Source of the DNA: Schlesneria paludicola DSM 18645
GTDB lineage: Bacteria; Planctomycetota; Planctomycetia; Planctomycetales; Planctomycetaceae
DNA: 64,000 nucleotides
Direction: 5' to 3'
NCBI GenBank assembly: GCA_945876035.1
Contig: CAMCMU010000003.1
Location: 62,001-126,000 of the forward strand
Below are positions 1 through 8,884 of this stretch, piece by piece; position 1 is the first letter of the stretch, and the number at the start of each line of letters is the position of its first letter. Made by a program: the position numbers and the translations under genes. The notes beneath the pieces were generated by a model, which was not told where the DNA came from, did no database searches, and worked only from the letters and a program-made list of their open reading frames with translations.

Positions 1-2
1 CG

Positions 3-134
3 GTATACGACACCTGTGCTGGGCGTTCTAGGAGGTATTCATACTCCCACGTGCTCGTTTGGCGCGAGGGTGTTTCGTCGGTGACGACAGCGACTCTTTC
101 GGTGTCCCCGGCCTTAACATTTAGGTCCGCTTGA
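3..134 (+). CDS. Possible C-terminal end of a gene cut by the left edge
   Basis: An open frame enters from the left edge and runs 43 codons to a TGA at 132-134. No family is recognised. It may be the tail of an upstream plus-strand gene, since the helicase gene begins about 95 bases later on the same strand. The frame is short enough to be open by chance, so this is a weak call. Confidence 0.25.
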   Translation, partial: VYDTCAGRSRRYSYSHVLVWREGVSSVTTATLSVSPALTFRSA

Positions 135-228
135 CCGTATCGCGAGTGATCACGGTTCTGTTTGGTCGACCGGACGAATAGAATCTCAACAGACAGGAAC
201 CGGACCGTTCAAGGGAGTGGGTGCAGTG

Positions 229-2616
229 ATGATGACTTCTGATGGGGGAAGTGTGCCCGCAGATGATTTGACGGGTTCTCAGCGGGCCGCCGTCGAACAT
301 TTTGAGGGGCCGTTGCTTGTCTTGGCCGGACCGGGATCCGGCAAGACGCGGGTCATCACTCGGAGAATCGCTCGATTGATCGAGCGGGGAGTTAAGCCTT
401 GGGAAATTCTGGCGATCACCTTCACAAACAAGGCCGCTCGCGCGATGAGCGAGCGGGTTCACACGCTGCTTCCCGGTTCGCGGATCTGGGTCAGTACGTT
501 TCACCGCTTTTGTGCAAAACTTCTACGAGAGCATGGCCGCGCTGTGGGATTGAATCCCAATTTTTCGATCTACGACACCGGCGACCAACAGCAGTTGATC
601 AGGCAGTTGCTGCATGATCTGAACTTCGATTCCGCGCACTTTCCTGCGAACAAGATCAACGCACGAATCAGTCAGGCCAAAAACGAACTCCTCTCGCCGG
701 AAAAATACATAACACGATACGGCGAAGGGATCGGAACGCATCTCGAAGCGGTCGTGGCCAAAGTCTATCCTGCCTATCAGAAACGGTTACTTGAGGCGAA
801 CGCCGTCGATTTTGACGACCTCCTAGTCCACGTGGCGATGCTACTCGCCGAGCAGGATCCGCTGCGTGTGGAACTCGATCAACGCTACCGCTTCATTCTC
901 GTCGATGAGTATCAGGACACCAATCAGGCGCAATATCAGATCGTCACCGCCTTGTCGCAAATCGAGCCAAACTTGTGCGCCACTGGCGATCCCGATCAGT
1001 CAATCTATGGCTGGCGCGGAGCGAGAATTGAAAACATCCTACGATTTGAGCATGACTTTCCCGCTGTGACGATGATCCGTTTGGAAGAAAACTTTCGCAG
1101 CACGCCTGAGATTTTGAAGACTGCCGACAGGCTGATCGGATACAACATCCATCGCAAAGCCAAGCGACTGAAGACCGACAACGTCAGCGGAGAAGCGGTC
1201 GAACTGCGACTGTATCGCGACGGGCAGCATGAGGCCAACAGCATCGCCAACGAAATCGCAGCTCTGATTGAATCCGGTGAGCGGCGGTGGAAGGACTTTG
1301 CCGTTTTCTATCGCGTCAACGCGTTATCGCGGTCGCTGGAAACGGCCTTCTCACGCCAGAGAATTCCTTATCAGATGGCCGGCGGCGTGGCGTTCTATGA
1401 GAGAGTCGAAATCAAAGACTTGCTGGCCTACTTACGACTGATCGAGAACCCGCAGGATCGCATCGCCTTCCTCAGAGTCGTGAATACACCGACGCGAGGA
1501 ATCGGAAAACGATCGCTGGAAAAGCTCGTCCAATGGGCCGACGGGATCGGATGGAATCTGATCGATGCCTCGAGACAACGTGTGCCGATTCCCGCTCTGC
1601 CCAAAAGGGCCGCCGTTCAACTGCGAACATTCGCTGCCATGGTCGATGAGTTAAGTCAGGCAAACTGTGGGACTGTTGAAGCTCTTTTGCAACTGATTCT
1701 TAAGCGAACGGGATATCTTCAGCAGTTGGAAGCATCGCCTGACGAAATGGACTCACAGCGGGTTGGCAACATCGAAGAACTGATTAGTGCCGCACGGCAG
1801 TACGATGAACAGGAGCACGAAAACGATCACGCCTCATCGCTCACGGGCTTCCTAGAAACGGCGACCCTGACTCAGGACATCGATTCGCTCGACGAATCGA
1901 CCGGCACAGTGACGTTGATGACACTTCACGCCGCTAAGGGCTTGGAATTTCCATGCGTCTACCTGCTTGCCGTCGAACAGAATATTCTCCCCCACGAACG
2001 ATCCCTGCGTCAGAATGACGCCCGACAACTGGAAGAGGAGCGGCGTCTGCTGTTCGTCGGAATGACGCGTGCCGAGGAAAAACTTGTCCTCACACACACC
2101 GTCCGACGCGAACTGCATGGACGCAGCCTGAGTACTATTCCAAGTGTGTTCCACGACGAACTCACGGTCGAACTGCGAGATCTTACGGGTGCAGAGGACT
2201 TTCAATTCCTGGACTCAACCGATCACGACTTGAGGTTCGACAGGGACGATTTTTCGAACTCACACCAGACCGACGATGAACACGAAACCTCGATGCCATC
2301 TGTGCCGGAATTAGAAAAACATCACGCAGACGGCGAACCTTGGCAGCAGCGGAAGCCTCCTGTCGGCCAAACGCGGAGCGGTCTGCGACTCACCACAGGT
2401 GCCGCATTAAAATCCGGAACAAAACAGTCTGTGGAGTTGCAAACCGGTTTCGCCATTGGAATGCAGGTCCGACACCCACGCTATGGCCTCGGGACGGTGA
2501 TCGAGACAAGCGGGCTTTCCAAGAATCGGACGGTCACAGTGGAATTCGCCGCCGACGCACGACGCGAATGTTTTGTGGCCGCCAAATGCCCCTTGCAACC
2601 GATCGGCTTGAGGTAA
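229..2616 (+). CDS. UvrD/PcrA-type superfamily 1 DNA helicase
   Basis: ATP-dependent 3'-5' helicase of the UvrD/Rep/PcrA family, expected to act in the cytoplasm in nucleotide excision repair and replication restart. Walker A (AGPGSGKT) lies near residue 35, motif II (DEYQDT) near residue 227, followed by GDPDQSIYGWRGA and the motif VI region GMTRAEEKL. The length, about 795 residues, is normal. The last 50 residues carry a Tudor-like fold (VRHPRYGLGTV) like the PcrA C-terminus that binds RNA polymerase. The start is not settled: AAGGGAG at 211-217 fits GTG 226 or ATG 229 better than GTG 217. A linker of about 80 polar residues precedes the Tudor-like end. PcrA and UvrD cannot be told apart by eye. 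Confidence 0.93.
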   Translation: MMTSDGGSVPADDLTGSQRAAVEHFEGPLLVLAGPGSGKTRVITRRIARLIERGVKPWEILAITFTNKAARAMSERVHTLLPGSRIWVSTFHRFCAKLLREHGRAVGLNPNFSIYDTGDQQQLIRQLLHDLNFDSAHFPANKINARISQAKNELLSPEKYITRYGEGIGTHLEAVVAKVYPAYQKRLLEANAVDFDDLLVHVAMLLAEQDPLRVELDQRYRFILVDEYQDTNQAQYQIVTALSQIEPNLCATGDPDQSIYGWRGARIENILRFEHDFPAVTMIRLEENFRSTPEILKTADRLIGYNIHRKAKRLKTDNVSGEAVELRLYRDGQHEANSIANEIAALIESGERRWKDFAVFYRVNALSRSLETAFSRQRIPYQMAGGVAFYERVEIKDLLAYLRLIENPQDRIAFLRVVNTPTRGIGKRSLEKLVQWADGIGWNLIDASRQRVPIPALPKRAAVQLRTFAAMVDELSQANCGTVEALLQLILKRTGYLQQLEASPDEMDSQRVGNIEELISAARQYDEQEHENDHASSLTGFLETATLTQDIDSLDESTGTVTLMTLHAAKGLEFPCVYLLAVEQNILPHERSLRQNDARQLEEERRLLFVGMTRAEEKLVLTHTVRRELHGRSLSTIPSVFHDELTVELRDLTGAEDFQFLDSTDHDLRFDRDDFSNSHQTDDEHETSMPSVPELEKHHADGEPWQQRKPPVGQTRSGLRLTTGAALKSGTKQSVELQTGFAIGMQVRHPRYGLGTVIETSGLSKNRTVTVEFAADARRECFVAAKCPLQPIGLR

Positions 2617-3132
2617 CGACCATTCCTCGAGTGATTTCTCACCCTCCAAGACCGCTCTGTATTCGGGCGGCACCGATTGACTGACAGCAAACTCAAAATT
2701 CTGTAAGACGGATTGCAACACGATCAGGGCTATCACCATCGAGAGTCCGCAAACGACGTTTGCCGAAAAGAGTAGGGACGACGCTTCTCAGCACACCCGC
2801 CCGAACGACGGCAAAGAAGTACATCGCAATAATTTGTATCGAGGAGAATACGGTGGCGGGAATTTCGGCGGCGACTAAGATCCGGCTGAGCACGCACCAC
2901 CGAGCCGGATCAACGAATGACACCACGAGACATGTTGAGGCTTTGTCAGTGCGATTCACGTTGTGACTCGAACGAACGCCGCGGGGCGTCGTTCGTTCGA
3001 GGGATGATTTCGAATCGATTGATAAGGCGAAGAACCGAACGAATTCGCACCTGAATTCGACCCACCCCCCCCCCACTAAAGCCCCTTTGAAGTGGACTCT
3101 GAATTTGACTTCTCTCAGAAAATGCAACATCG
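2617..3132. other. Intergenic stretch with hairpin and C10 tract
   Basis: No supportable gene is seen. The stretch holds a strong inverted repeat at 2967-3001 and a run of ten C at 3065-3074. Open frames here match no known family. Confidence 0.5.
2967..3001. terminator. Strong hairpin downstream of the helicase gene
   Basis: CTCGAACGAACG at 2967-2978 pairs with CGTTCGTTCGAG at 2990-3001, giving a 12-bp perfect stem with further GC pairing inside. No T-run follows on either strand. It may be a transcription barrier or a protein site, and a classical intrinsic terminator is less likely. Confidence 0.4.
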
Positions 3133-3192
3133 TTGGCGACCACTCTTGCTTCACTTGATGTGTCCAGTAACTCTCTGAAAAAAACTAAAACA

Positions 3193-3948
3193 ATGATGCT
3201 CCCCCTCCTCCGATCTCAGTTACTCAGCCACCCACTTTACGACTCCGTACGAACGGTCCACAATTTGAGACTGTTCATGCGTGAACATGTGTTTGCCGTT
3301 TGGGACTTCATGTCATTGCTCAAGCGTTTGCAACAGCTTGTGACGTGTACCCAAGTTCCGTGGTTGCCGCCGACCGATCCCGAAGCCAGCCGTTTCATTA
3401 ACGAAATCGTGCTCGGTGAAGAATGTGATGACGACGGACGCGGTGGGCATGCCAGTCACTTGGAACTGTACATGCAGTCCATGCAGGAAGTCGGGGCTGA
3501 CACGAAGCCGATTCACCTGTTCCTCAGCCGACTCGCGCAGCAGATTCCTGTAGAGCAAGCGATCACGGAGGCTGCGATTCTCCCGAGCACTCGCGATTTT
3601 GTGAGATCGACACTTCGGACTGTTTCTTTGGGGCGGCCTCACGAAATTGCAGCGGAATTCTTCTACGGACGCGAAGATGTGATTCCGGATATGTTCGCAA
3701 GGTTAGTCGAAGCATTGCCCAGTCAAGGAGTGCGCGTCGAGAGACTCGTACACTATCTGAAACGCCACATCGAACTCGATACCAACGAACACGGCCCGCT
3801 GGCCCGAAAGTTGGTCGATAACCTCTGCGATCAACAACCGCAGCGACTCGCTGAAGCGGACGCTGCCGCTGCGCACGCGCTCAAAATGAGAGCCTCACTA
3901 TGGGATGGCATCCTCTCGGAAATACAGATCCCATCGTTCGTCAGCTGA
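3193..3948 (+). CDS. DUF3050 family protein (heme-oxygenase-like fold)
   Basis: Matches the DUF3050 family by the conserved block HPLY ... LRLFMREHVFAVWDFMSLLK in its N-terminal third and by the HEIAAEFFYGRE segment. The family is predicted to adopt the all-helical heme-oxygenase/TENA-like fold, some members of which bind iron. The role of DUF3050 proteins is not established. Two adjacent ATG codons (3193, 3196) are the likely start, giving about 251 residues. A TTG at 3133 in the same frame would add 20 unlikely residues. The gene stands alone. Confidence 0.8.
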   Translation: MMLPLLRSQLLSHPLYDSVRTVHNLRLFMREHVFAVWDFMSLLKRLQQLVTCTQVPWLPPTDPEASRFINEIVLGEECDDDGRGGHASHLELYMQSMQEVGADTKPIHLFLSRLAQQIPVEQAITEAAILPSTRDFVRSTLRTVSLGRPHEIAAEFFYGREDVIPDMFARLVEALPSQGVRVERLVHYLKRHIELDTNEHGPLARKLVDNLCDQQPQRLAEADAAAAHALKMRASLWDGILSEIQIPSFVS

Positions 3949-4444
3949 TCGCACGGACTCGCACATCCAATCCCGCTCAATCACCGGAAAACGCAAGGCA
4001 CCAACTTCGCGGGCACCGATGTTTTCCGCTGGTCCATAGAAAACATCCATGCCCGCCTTGCCGTTGCCGAATCGTAGTGATTTTGAGGCTGACCGGTGCC
4101 GGGAGCATTGACGCCGAAAGGTCGCAGCGATCAGATCCATTGCTGGGGTCAACCGGCCGTGACTCGGGCATTGAGTCGACCCAAAACCATGGTGAGATCG
4201 ATTCCCGCTCGGGACGAGTTCTGAGCTCATCAAATACAGAACGCCGAGACAACGACCATCCGTTCACCGGGATGGCGTTCTGCCCGGACCATCTCGCTCT
4301 TGATGTCCCTTTTTGTGGCGTTTCTTTTGCCTTCGTTTCAAATTCTCTCTCCGTCTTGGTCAAATCTTTTCATTCTGTTTGCCTGCCTCTGTTGATTGTT
4401 ATGGCCCGTTTTCGGATGCGGACGCTGAGGCTTGTCAACCTGAG
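3949..4444. other. Intergenic stretch left of the IS relic
   Basis: Open frames exist on both strands, up to about 190 codons on the plus strand, but none shows a recognisable family or ribosome-binding site. Composition and overlapping frames suggest non-coding or decayed DNA beside the insertion sequence. Confidence 0.4.
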
Positions 4445-5764
4445 CAGCCTGTTGAAAAATCCGTCGTTGGCTTGACGTGTGTGACAGGACGCGATGATCT
4501 GCGCGTTTGAGGGACTGAGGAGCAGGGAATGGCGATGGGACATTGGCGGACGGAGCAGCAGCAAGAGTTTTGGATTGCGACCGATGAGCTGTCCCAGACG
4601 CCTCGGCATGTGTGTTATCAGCGAGTGAATGAATGGCTCGCGAAGGCTGAGTTCGCTTCGTGGTTGGAGCAACTCTGTCGGCCGCACGACTCCCAGCAGG
4701 ATCACGGTTCGATTGCGCCGGGGGAGGGATTTTCGGATGCTGCTGGTCGGCTATTTCGAGGACATCGACTCACAACACGGGATCGTGTGGCGGTGTTCCG
4801 ACAGTTTGTCGCTGACGAGTTTCCTGAGCTGTCAGCCACACGAGGCGACTGCCGAGCATTCGAGTCTGACTTGGATCACGTCGCGGTTGCCGCTGGAGAT
4901 TGACCGCGAGGTGTTCGCCTTCGTGCTGCCGTTGCTGCATGAGCAGGGTCTGCTCAAAGGGACGACGCTGGAAGCCAACGCGGCGATGATTGGGAAACTC
5001 ATCGGAAGAATTTTGCGGCGGCGGAAGGGATCGAGCTCTCATGGCGAGCGGACGCGGCTCGCTTCGACCAGCAGCGAGCGAAGACCAGGAATAAGAAATG
5101 CTCCCACGACGACTGGCCATCGCCGTCTGATCCGGACGGACGCATCACGAAGCTGACGGCTGGCTCGACAGACTTGGCGGACAAGGCGGTGGACCTCGAC
5201 ACGGGAGCTATCACCGCGGCGGAAATCGATCACGCGGATCAAGCAGACTCGGCCACACGCGAAGACACACGGAGATTCGCGGCTGGCCAGATCGCCGAGG
5301 TTGCTGGCGATCCGCTGTGCCACGAGGGAGTGGCCGACAACAGGCGACCTCAAGAACGCAACAGGGCCGGTGATCCGCGATCTCGGCACGGGCCTTCGCA
5401 CGTACATCTCTGAGCCGCAGGTTCCCCAAGGTCGCACTTGGACCGACAAGGCGGTCGAACAACGCGGCGCCTTCCGCGCCAACTATTGCCGCATCCGCAG
5501 TGAACGCGGTAAATGCCGGCTGCGTCGCCGTGGCGAGGTGGTCGAACGGACGTTCGCTCACCTCTGCGGAGCGGCCAAACCGCGAGGATTTACGCTCGTC
5601 TTGCGCCTTGGTACGTTGCGACAGACCACCCCTACGGACCCTGAAACCGATCAGCCACTCTCAACCCGATTTTCCGATGTTCAAAATCACATAATGGCAA
5701 ACCGCACTCGCGACCGGATCACGCCGATCACATAACGACAAAATCAGACGTCGTCAACAGGCTG
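4445..5764 (+). mobile_element. Decayed IS1182-like insertion sequence
   Basis: CAGCCTGTTGA at 4445-4455 is matched by its exact reverse complement TCAACAGGCTG at 5754-5764. These bracket about 1.3 kb holding a broken transposase gene. The length and the single DUF772-type transposase fit the IS1182 group of the IS5/IS1182 supergroup. Target-site duplications could not be recognised. The element should be immobile because its transposase frame is broken several times. Confidence 0.7.
4529..5735 (+). pseudogene. Transposase pseudogene, IS1182-like (DUF772 domain)
   Basis: The protein can be followed only by changing frame. The N-terminus (TEQQQEFWIATDEL ... WLEQLCRPH) lies in one frame to about 4690. 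The DUF772 core (DFRMLLVGYFEDIDSQHGI, SLSLTSFL, LTWITSRLPLE, TLEANAAM) lies in a second frame to about 5010. KCSHDDWPSPSDPDGRI through AVDLDTGAITAAEI lies back in the first frame to about 5300. The final block (GLRTYISEPQ, RWTDK-like RTWTDKAVEQR, RRRGEVVERTFAHLC) is in the second frame again. At least three frameshifts and a degraded C-terminus mean no active product. A start codon and GGAGCAGGG-like site remain at 4518-4531. Confidence 0.85.
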
Positions 5765-6161
5765 TTCGGAGCCTTTTCGGGGCCAATTCGGCGCAATTTC
5801 AGCTCCACCCGCGCGGACCGACAGACCGCAGGTGTCTCAAAATCATTGACACGTTCCGGGATGACGTCATTCGGTGACTTCGCCAGCAGGCTTATGGCGA
5901 AGACGATATCCGTAGAACCCTGTGATTCCGTCTTTAGATGTAGCCAGATCGGCTTTGCAAAGGTAAAATGATCATTATGCCGGCAGACGCGTGCGTCCTG
6001 GAAATTGAATCGGACAAGTTTTGTCCGTCTGGAGGGTTGGGACGCATGAGACATCGCTGATTGGAATGACTTCGCCTCAAAGCGGATCGGATGATGCGGC
6101 GGATCTGCTAACATACCGTCACGATAATCGGGCTAAAGCCCATGACACGGGACAAACAAGA
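5765..6161. other. Intergenic stretch right of the IS relic
   Basis: A 128-codon minus-strand open frame crosses the IS end here but has no recognisable family. The region otherwise holds the upstream part of the epimerase gene. Nothing further is supported. Confidence 0.4.
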
Positions 6162-7070
6162 ATGAAGATCTTGGTGACTGGTGGAACAGGTTTGATCGGC
6201 TCGTTGCTCCGTTCTTTTCTGACAACAAGCGGTCATGAGGTCTATTGCCTCACGAGAACAATTCCCAAAAGTGCAAACGACATTTCGTGGAATCCCACAG
6301 AAGGCGAACTTCTGAGGGGTCGTCTCGAGGGCCTTGATGCTTTCGTACATCTCGCGGGCGAAAATATCGCCGGTTCGCGGTGGAACACAAAATTCAAGGA
6401 ACGTATCCGGAGCAGTCGCATCAATGGAACTCGTTTGCTCTGTGACACGATCGCACAACTTCAACGCCCGCCCAAGATACTCATTTCTGCTTCTGCGATC
6501 GGAATTTATGGTGATCGTGGCGCTGATCTTTTAAATGAATCTTCACCGCCAGGCCAAGGTTTCCTCGCAGACGTCTGCCAAAGCTGGGAGGCTGCCACAG
6601 AGCAAACGCGCGCTCAAGGGATTCGAGTTGTTAATTTGCGTATCGGTTTTGTTCTGAGTCGCCATGGTGGAGGTCTGGCCAAAATGCTGACTCCATTCCA
6701 ACTGGGCGGCGGCGGAGTGATCGGAACCGGCCGGCAGTATTGGAGTTGGATCGCCGTCGACGATGTGATCGGTATTATTCATCATTGCCTGATGAACGAT
6801 CGAATGACGGGGCCCGTCAACGCCACGGCACCATCACCCGTGACAAATTTTGAATTCACAAAAACATTGGGGCGAGTTCTTCACCGACCGACGATTTTCC
6901 CCATGCCTGCTTTTGCTGCCAAATTGGCCCTCGGTGAAATGGCAAATGATCTGTTACTGGCAAGCGCACGAGTCATGCCCAATCGCCTGAATGAATCGGG
7001 TTACGTGTTCCGCCACCCCACGCTTGTGGGAGCGTTGCAACACGTACTGCAAAGCAGTGGAAATCAATAA
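6162..7070 (+). CDS. TIGR01777 family NAD(P)-binding epimerase-like protein
   Basis: A 302-residue short-chain-type protein of the TIGR01777 (YfcH/SulA-like) family. The Rossmann motif GGTGLIG is at residues 7-13. HLAGENI, SASAIGIYGDRG and the C-terminal DUF1731-type segment (LASARVMPNRLNESGYVFRHP) are all present. The family is predicted to be oxidoreductase or epimerase, with substrate unknown. ATG 6162 is preferred because the Rossmann fold begins at once, and the 47 residues available upstream look non-coding. It converges on the membrane-protein gene at 7238. Confidence 0.88.
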   Translation: MKILVTGGTGLIGSLLRSFLTTSGHEVYCLTRTIPKSANDISWNPTEGELLRGRLEGLDAFVHLAGENIAGSRWNTKFKERIRSSRINGTRLLCDTIAQLQRPPKILISASAIGIYGDRGADLLNESSPPGQGFLADVCQSWEAATEQTRAQGIRVVNLRIGFVLSRHGGGLAKMLTPFQLGGGGVIGTGRQYWSWIAVDDVIGIIHHCLMNDRMTGPVNATAPSPVTNFEFTKTLGRVLHRPTIFPMPAFAAKLALGEMANDLLLASARVMPNRLNESGYVFRHPTLVGALQHVLQSSGNQ

Positions 7071-7237
7071 GCCACTGAACAAAGACGGTTGGCGACACTG
7101 AGACGAAAACGAGATTGCGTGCGAAATTGGCTCTGACGCGAAGTCGTTGGAAATCCGAATCTCACCGCGCCACACGGAATCCTTCGCTGACGTCCGCAAG
7201 GAACACAACACCGCAACCCGATTTGAGGCACCCGTAC

Positions 7238-8866
7238 TTACGAGCCATCAAGGTGGAATCCACTGACTCGGGTCACTGTCAAAATGCAGATCAAGAGTTG
7301 AATGGCCAAGACAATCCATGCGGGTCGCCACAATGCGTTATCCGCGGCGCCTTCGACTCGAGCAAGACATGGACCGGCTAACAACGCCAACCAAGGCATA
7401 AAAATGATCCACAGTCGAGCGGCCTCTCCTGAATTTTTACCGGTCAACCACAACGCTCCCCAAACCATCAAAACGGCGGCAATTTGTGTGAGCGGTTCTG
7501 TTCGATCTTGCGAGGATCGGAGGTCGGATCGACTTCCGCTGATCTGGGACACCAGACTCCACACCGTCACAACGGCGATTGGACAACCGACGGAGAACAC
7601 CAATTCCATCGGATTGAACAGGACCCATTTCCAGTAAGTCCGCACGGACACTTCGTAAAATCCCGCGTGGTTCTGATAGTTGAGACGCCAAATTTCAATT
7701 AAATTGGCATGTCCCCAAAAATTCATGGCCAAGAGTGGCCCGAGAAATCCAACGGCAGCGGCGAGAATACAACGCCAAGGAGGAAACATTCGCCAGCAGC
7801 TTACGTCACTGCGACCGATTTCACGCAGGCCCTGCGATACTTGGAGCTTGACGGAATCATGCAACGATTGTTTTGAACGATGTCCCAATCGAAGTGACGC
7901 AAGTGCAGCAAAGAGGAACACCGGTAGAAAGGCGAGACTGCACATCAAGCCACACCAAGCAAGCAGTCCACTCAGAGCAGCGATCGTCAGGCTGCGGCGA
8001 TCGGATCCGGCCAGCCATGCCCAAACGATCATCATGCCCATGAAGGCGTAAACCACATCGGACTTTGGAACGAAGATCGCGATCGCTGGAAATAACGGCC
8101 AAAGTGAGCATGCCAACCAGCCGACCGCGAGTCCATGTGTGCGTGAAACAACAGCAAAAATAGGCACCACCACCAATGCCGCGCTGGCCATAACGATCAA
8201 TGTTGCCAACCAAAGGACTTGTCGATCCAGAGGCAAGAGTGATCGTGGCGGGTGCGATCTGAGCACATTTTGCGAGATTACGTCGCATCCATCGCGAAAT
8301 GACGAAGGCGTCGTCATCTCCGCGAATGCTGCCAACCATGCGGAACTCTCACAGGCGGCGATCAGCCCGTGAAAGAAGAGAAACAAGCCTGGCGGATGAG
8401 TCCCGACGTGCAGCACGTCCCCTTCACGCATCAAGTCTTCATAGGTGGAAAGGAATGGTCCAACTTTGGGAGAATCGTAACGAGCCCTCGTAAAATATCC
8501 GGAGGAGCTTGGATAGTACAAAACAAAAGGGGCTTTACCGAGACCATTTGCGGGCGGAGCACCTTCTTGAACAATCCAAATCCACGTGAAAGAGATCACC
8601 ACGAGGATGGTCAGCCACACAGCCACTTCGACCGATGAACTTGTGAACGAACCACTCCGAAAACGCCGCCATCCCAAGCGGACAACAGACAAATAGAATC
8701 CGGCGGCGACAGACAACAAGAGCACGTTGACAAGCGTGTCGGGTTGCGTTGTGACGCGGGTCCACGTCCATTCGCCTGGAATTCCCAGCGGAATTTTCGT
8801 TAACCACAGGACGCCGAGCGATATGCCTGACAGGACCAGAATCAGACCGAGGAATGCTCGGGACAT
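7238..8866 (-). CDS. Multi-pass membrane protein, glycosyltransferase-39-like
   Basis: A 542-residue protein with a first transmembrane helix at residues 4-22 and about ten more hydrophobic segments, separated by an outer loop of about 80 residues containing HVGTHPPGLFLFFHG. The topology and the conserved HPPG-type loop resemble the polyprenyl-phosphate-dependent GT39/PMT/ArnT group. The usual acidic DE pair of the first loop was not clearly placed, so catalytic activity is inference. The gene starts 18 bases after the zinc-protease gene ends, on the same strand, which suggests co-transcription. Confidence 0.7.
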   Translation of the reverse strand: MSRAFLGLILVLSGISLGVLWLTKIPLGIPGEWTWTRVTTQPDTLVNVLLLSVAAGFYLSVVRLGWRRFRSGSFTSSSVEVAVWLTILVVISFTWIWIVQEGAPPANGLGKAPFVLYYPSSSGYFTRARYDSPKVGPFLSTYEDLMREGDVLHVGTHPPGLFLFFHGLIAACESSAWLAAFAEMTTPSSFRDGCDVISQNVLRSHPPRSLLPLDRQVLWLATLIVMASAALVVVPIFAVVSRTHGLAVGWLACSLWPLFPAIAIFVPKSDVVYAFMGMMIVWAWLAGSDRRSLTIAALSGLLAWCGLMCSLAFLPVFLFAALASLRLGHRSKQSLHDSVKLQVSQGLREIGRSDVSCWRMFPPWRCILAAAVGFLGPLLAMNFWGHANLIEIWRLNYQNHAGFYEVSVRTYWKWVLFNPMELVFSVGCPIAVVTVWSLVSQISGSRSDLRSSQDRTEPLTQIAAVLMVWGALWLTGKNSGEAARLWIIFMPWLALLAGPCLARVEGAADNALWRPAWIVLAIQLLICILTVTRVSGFHLDGS

Positions 8867-8884
8867 GGATGACTTGCCTGACTC

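Noticed and set aside
2693-3154. 153-codon minus-strand open frame
   Set aside because: Spans a long hairpin and a C10 tract and overlaps the upstream part of the DUF3050 gene; no motif.
3900-4475. 191-codon plus-strand open frame beside the IS relic
   Set aside because: Overlaps the DUF3050 end, crosses the IS boundary and has an unnatural composition with no family match.
5728-6114. 128-codon minus-strand open frame at the IS right end
   Set aside because: Runs across the terminal repeat and has no recognisable domain; likely chance.
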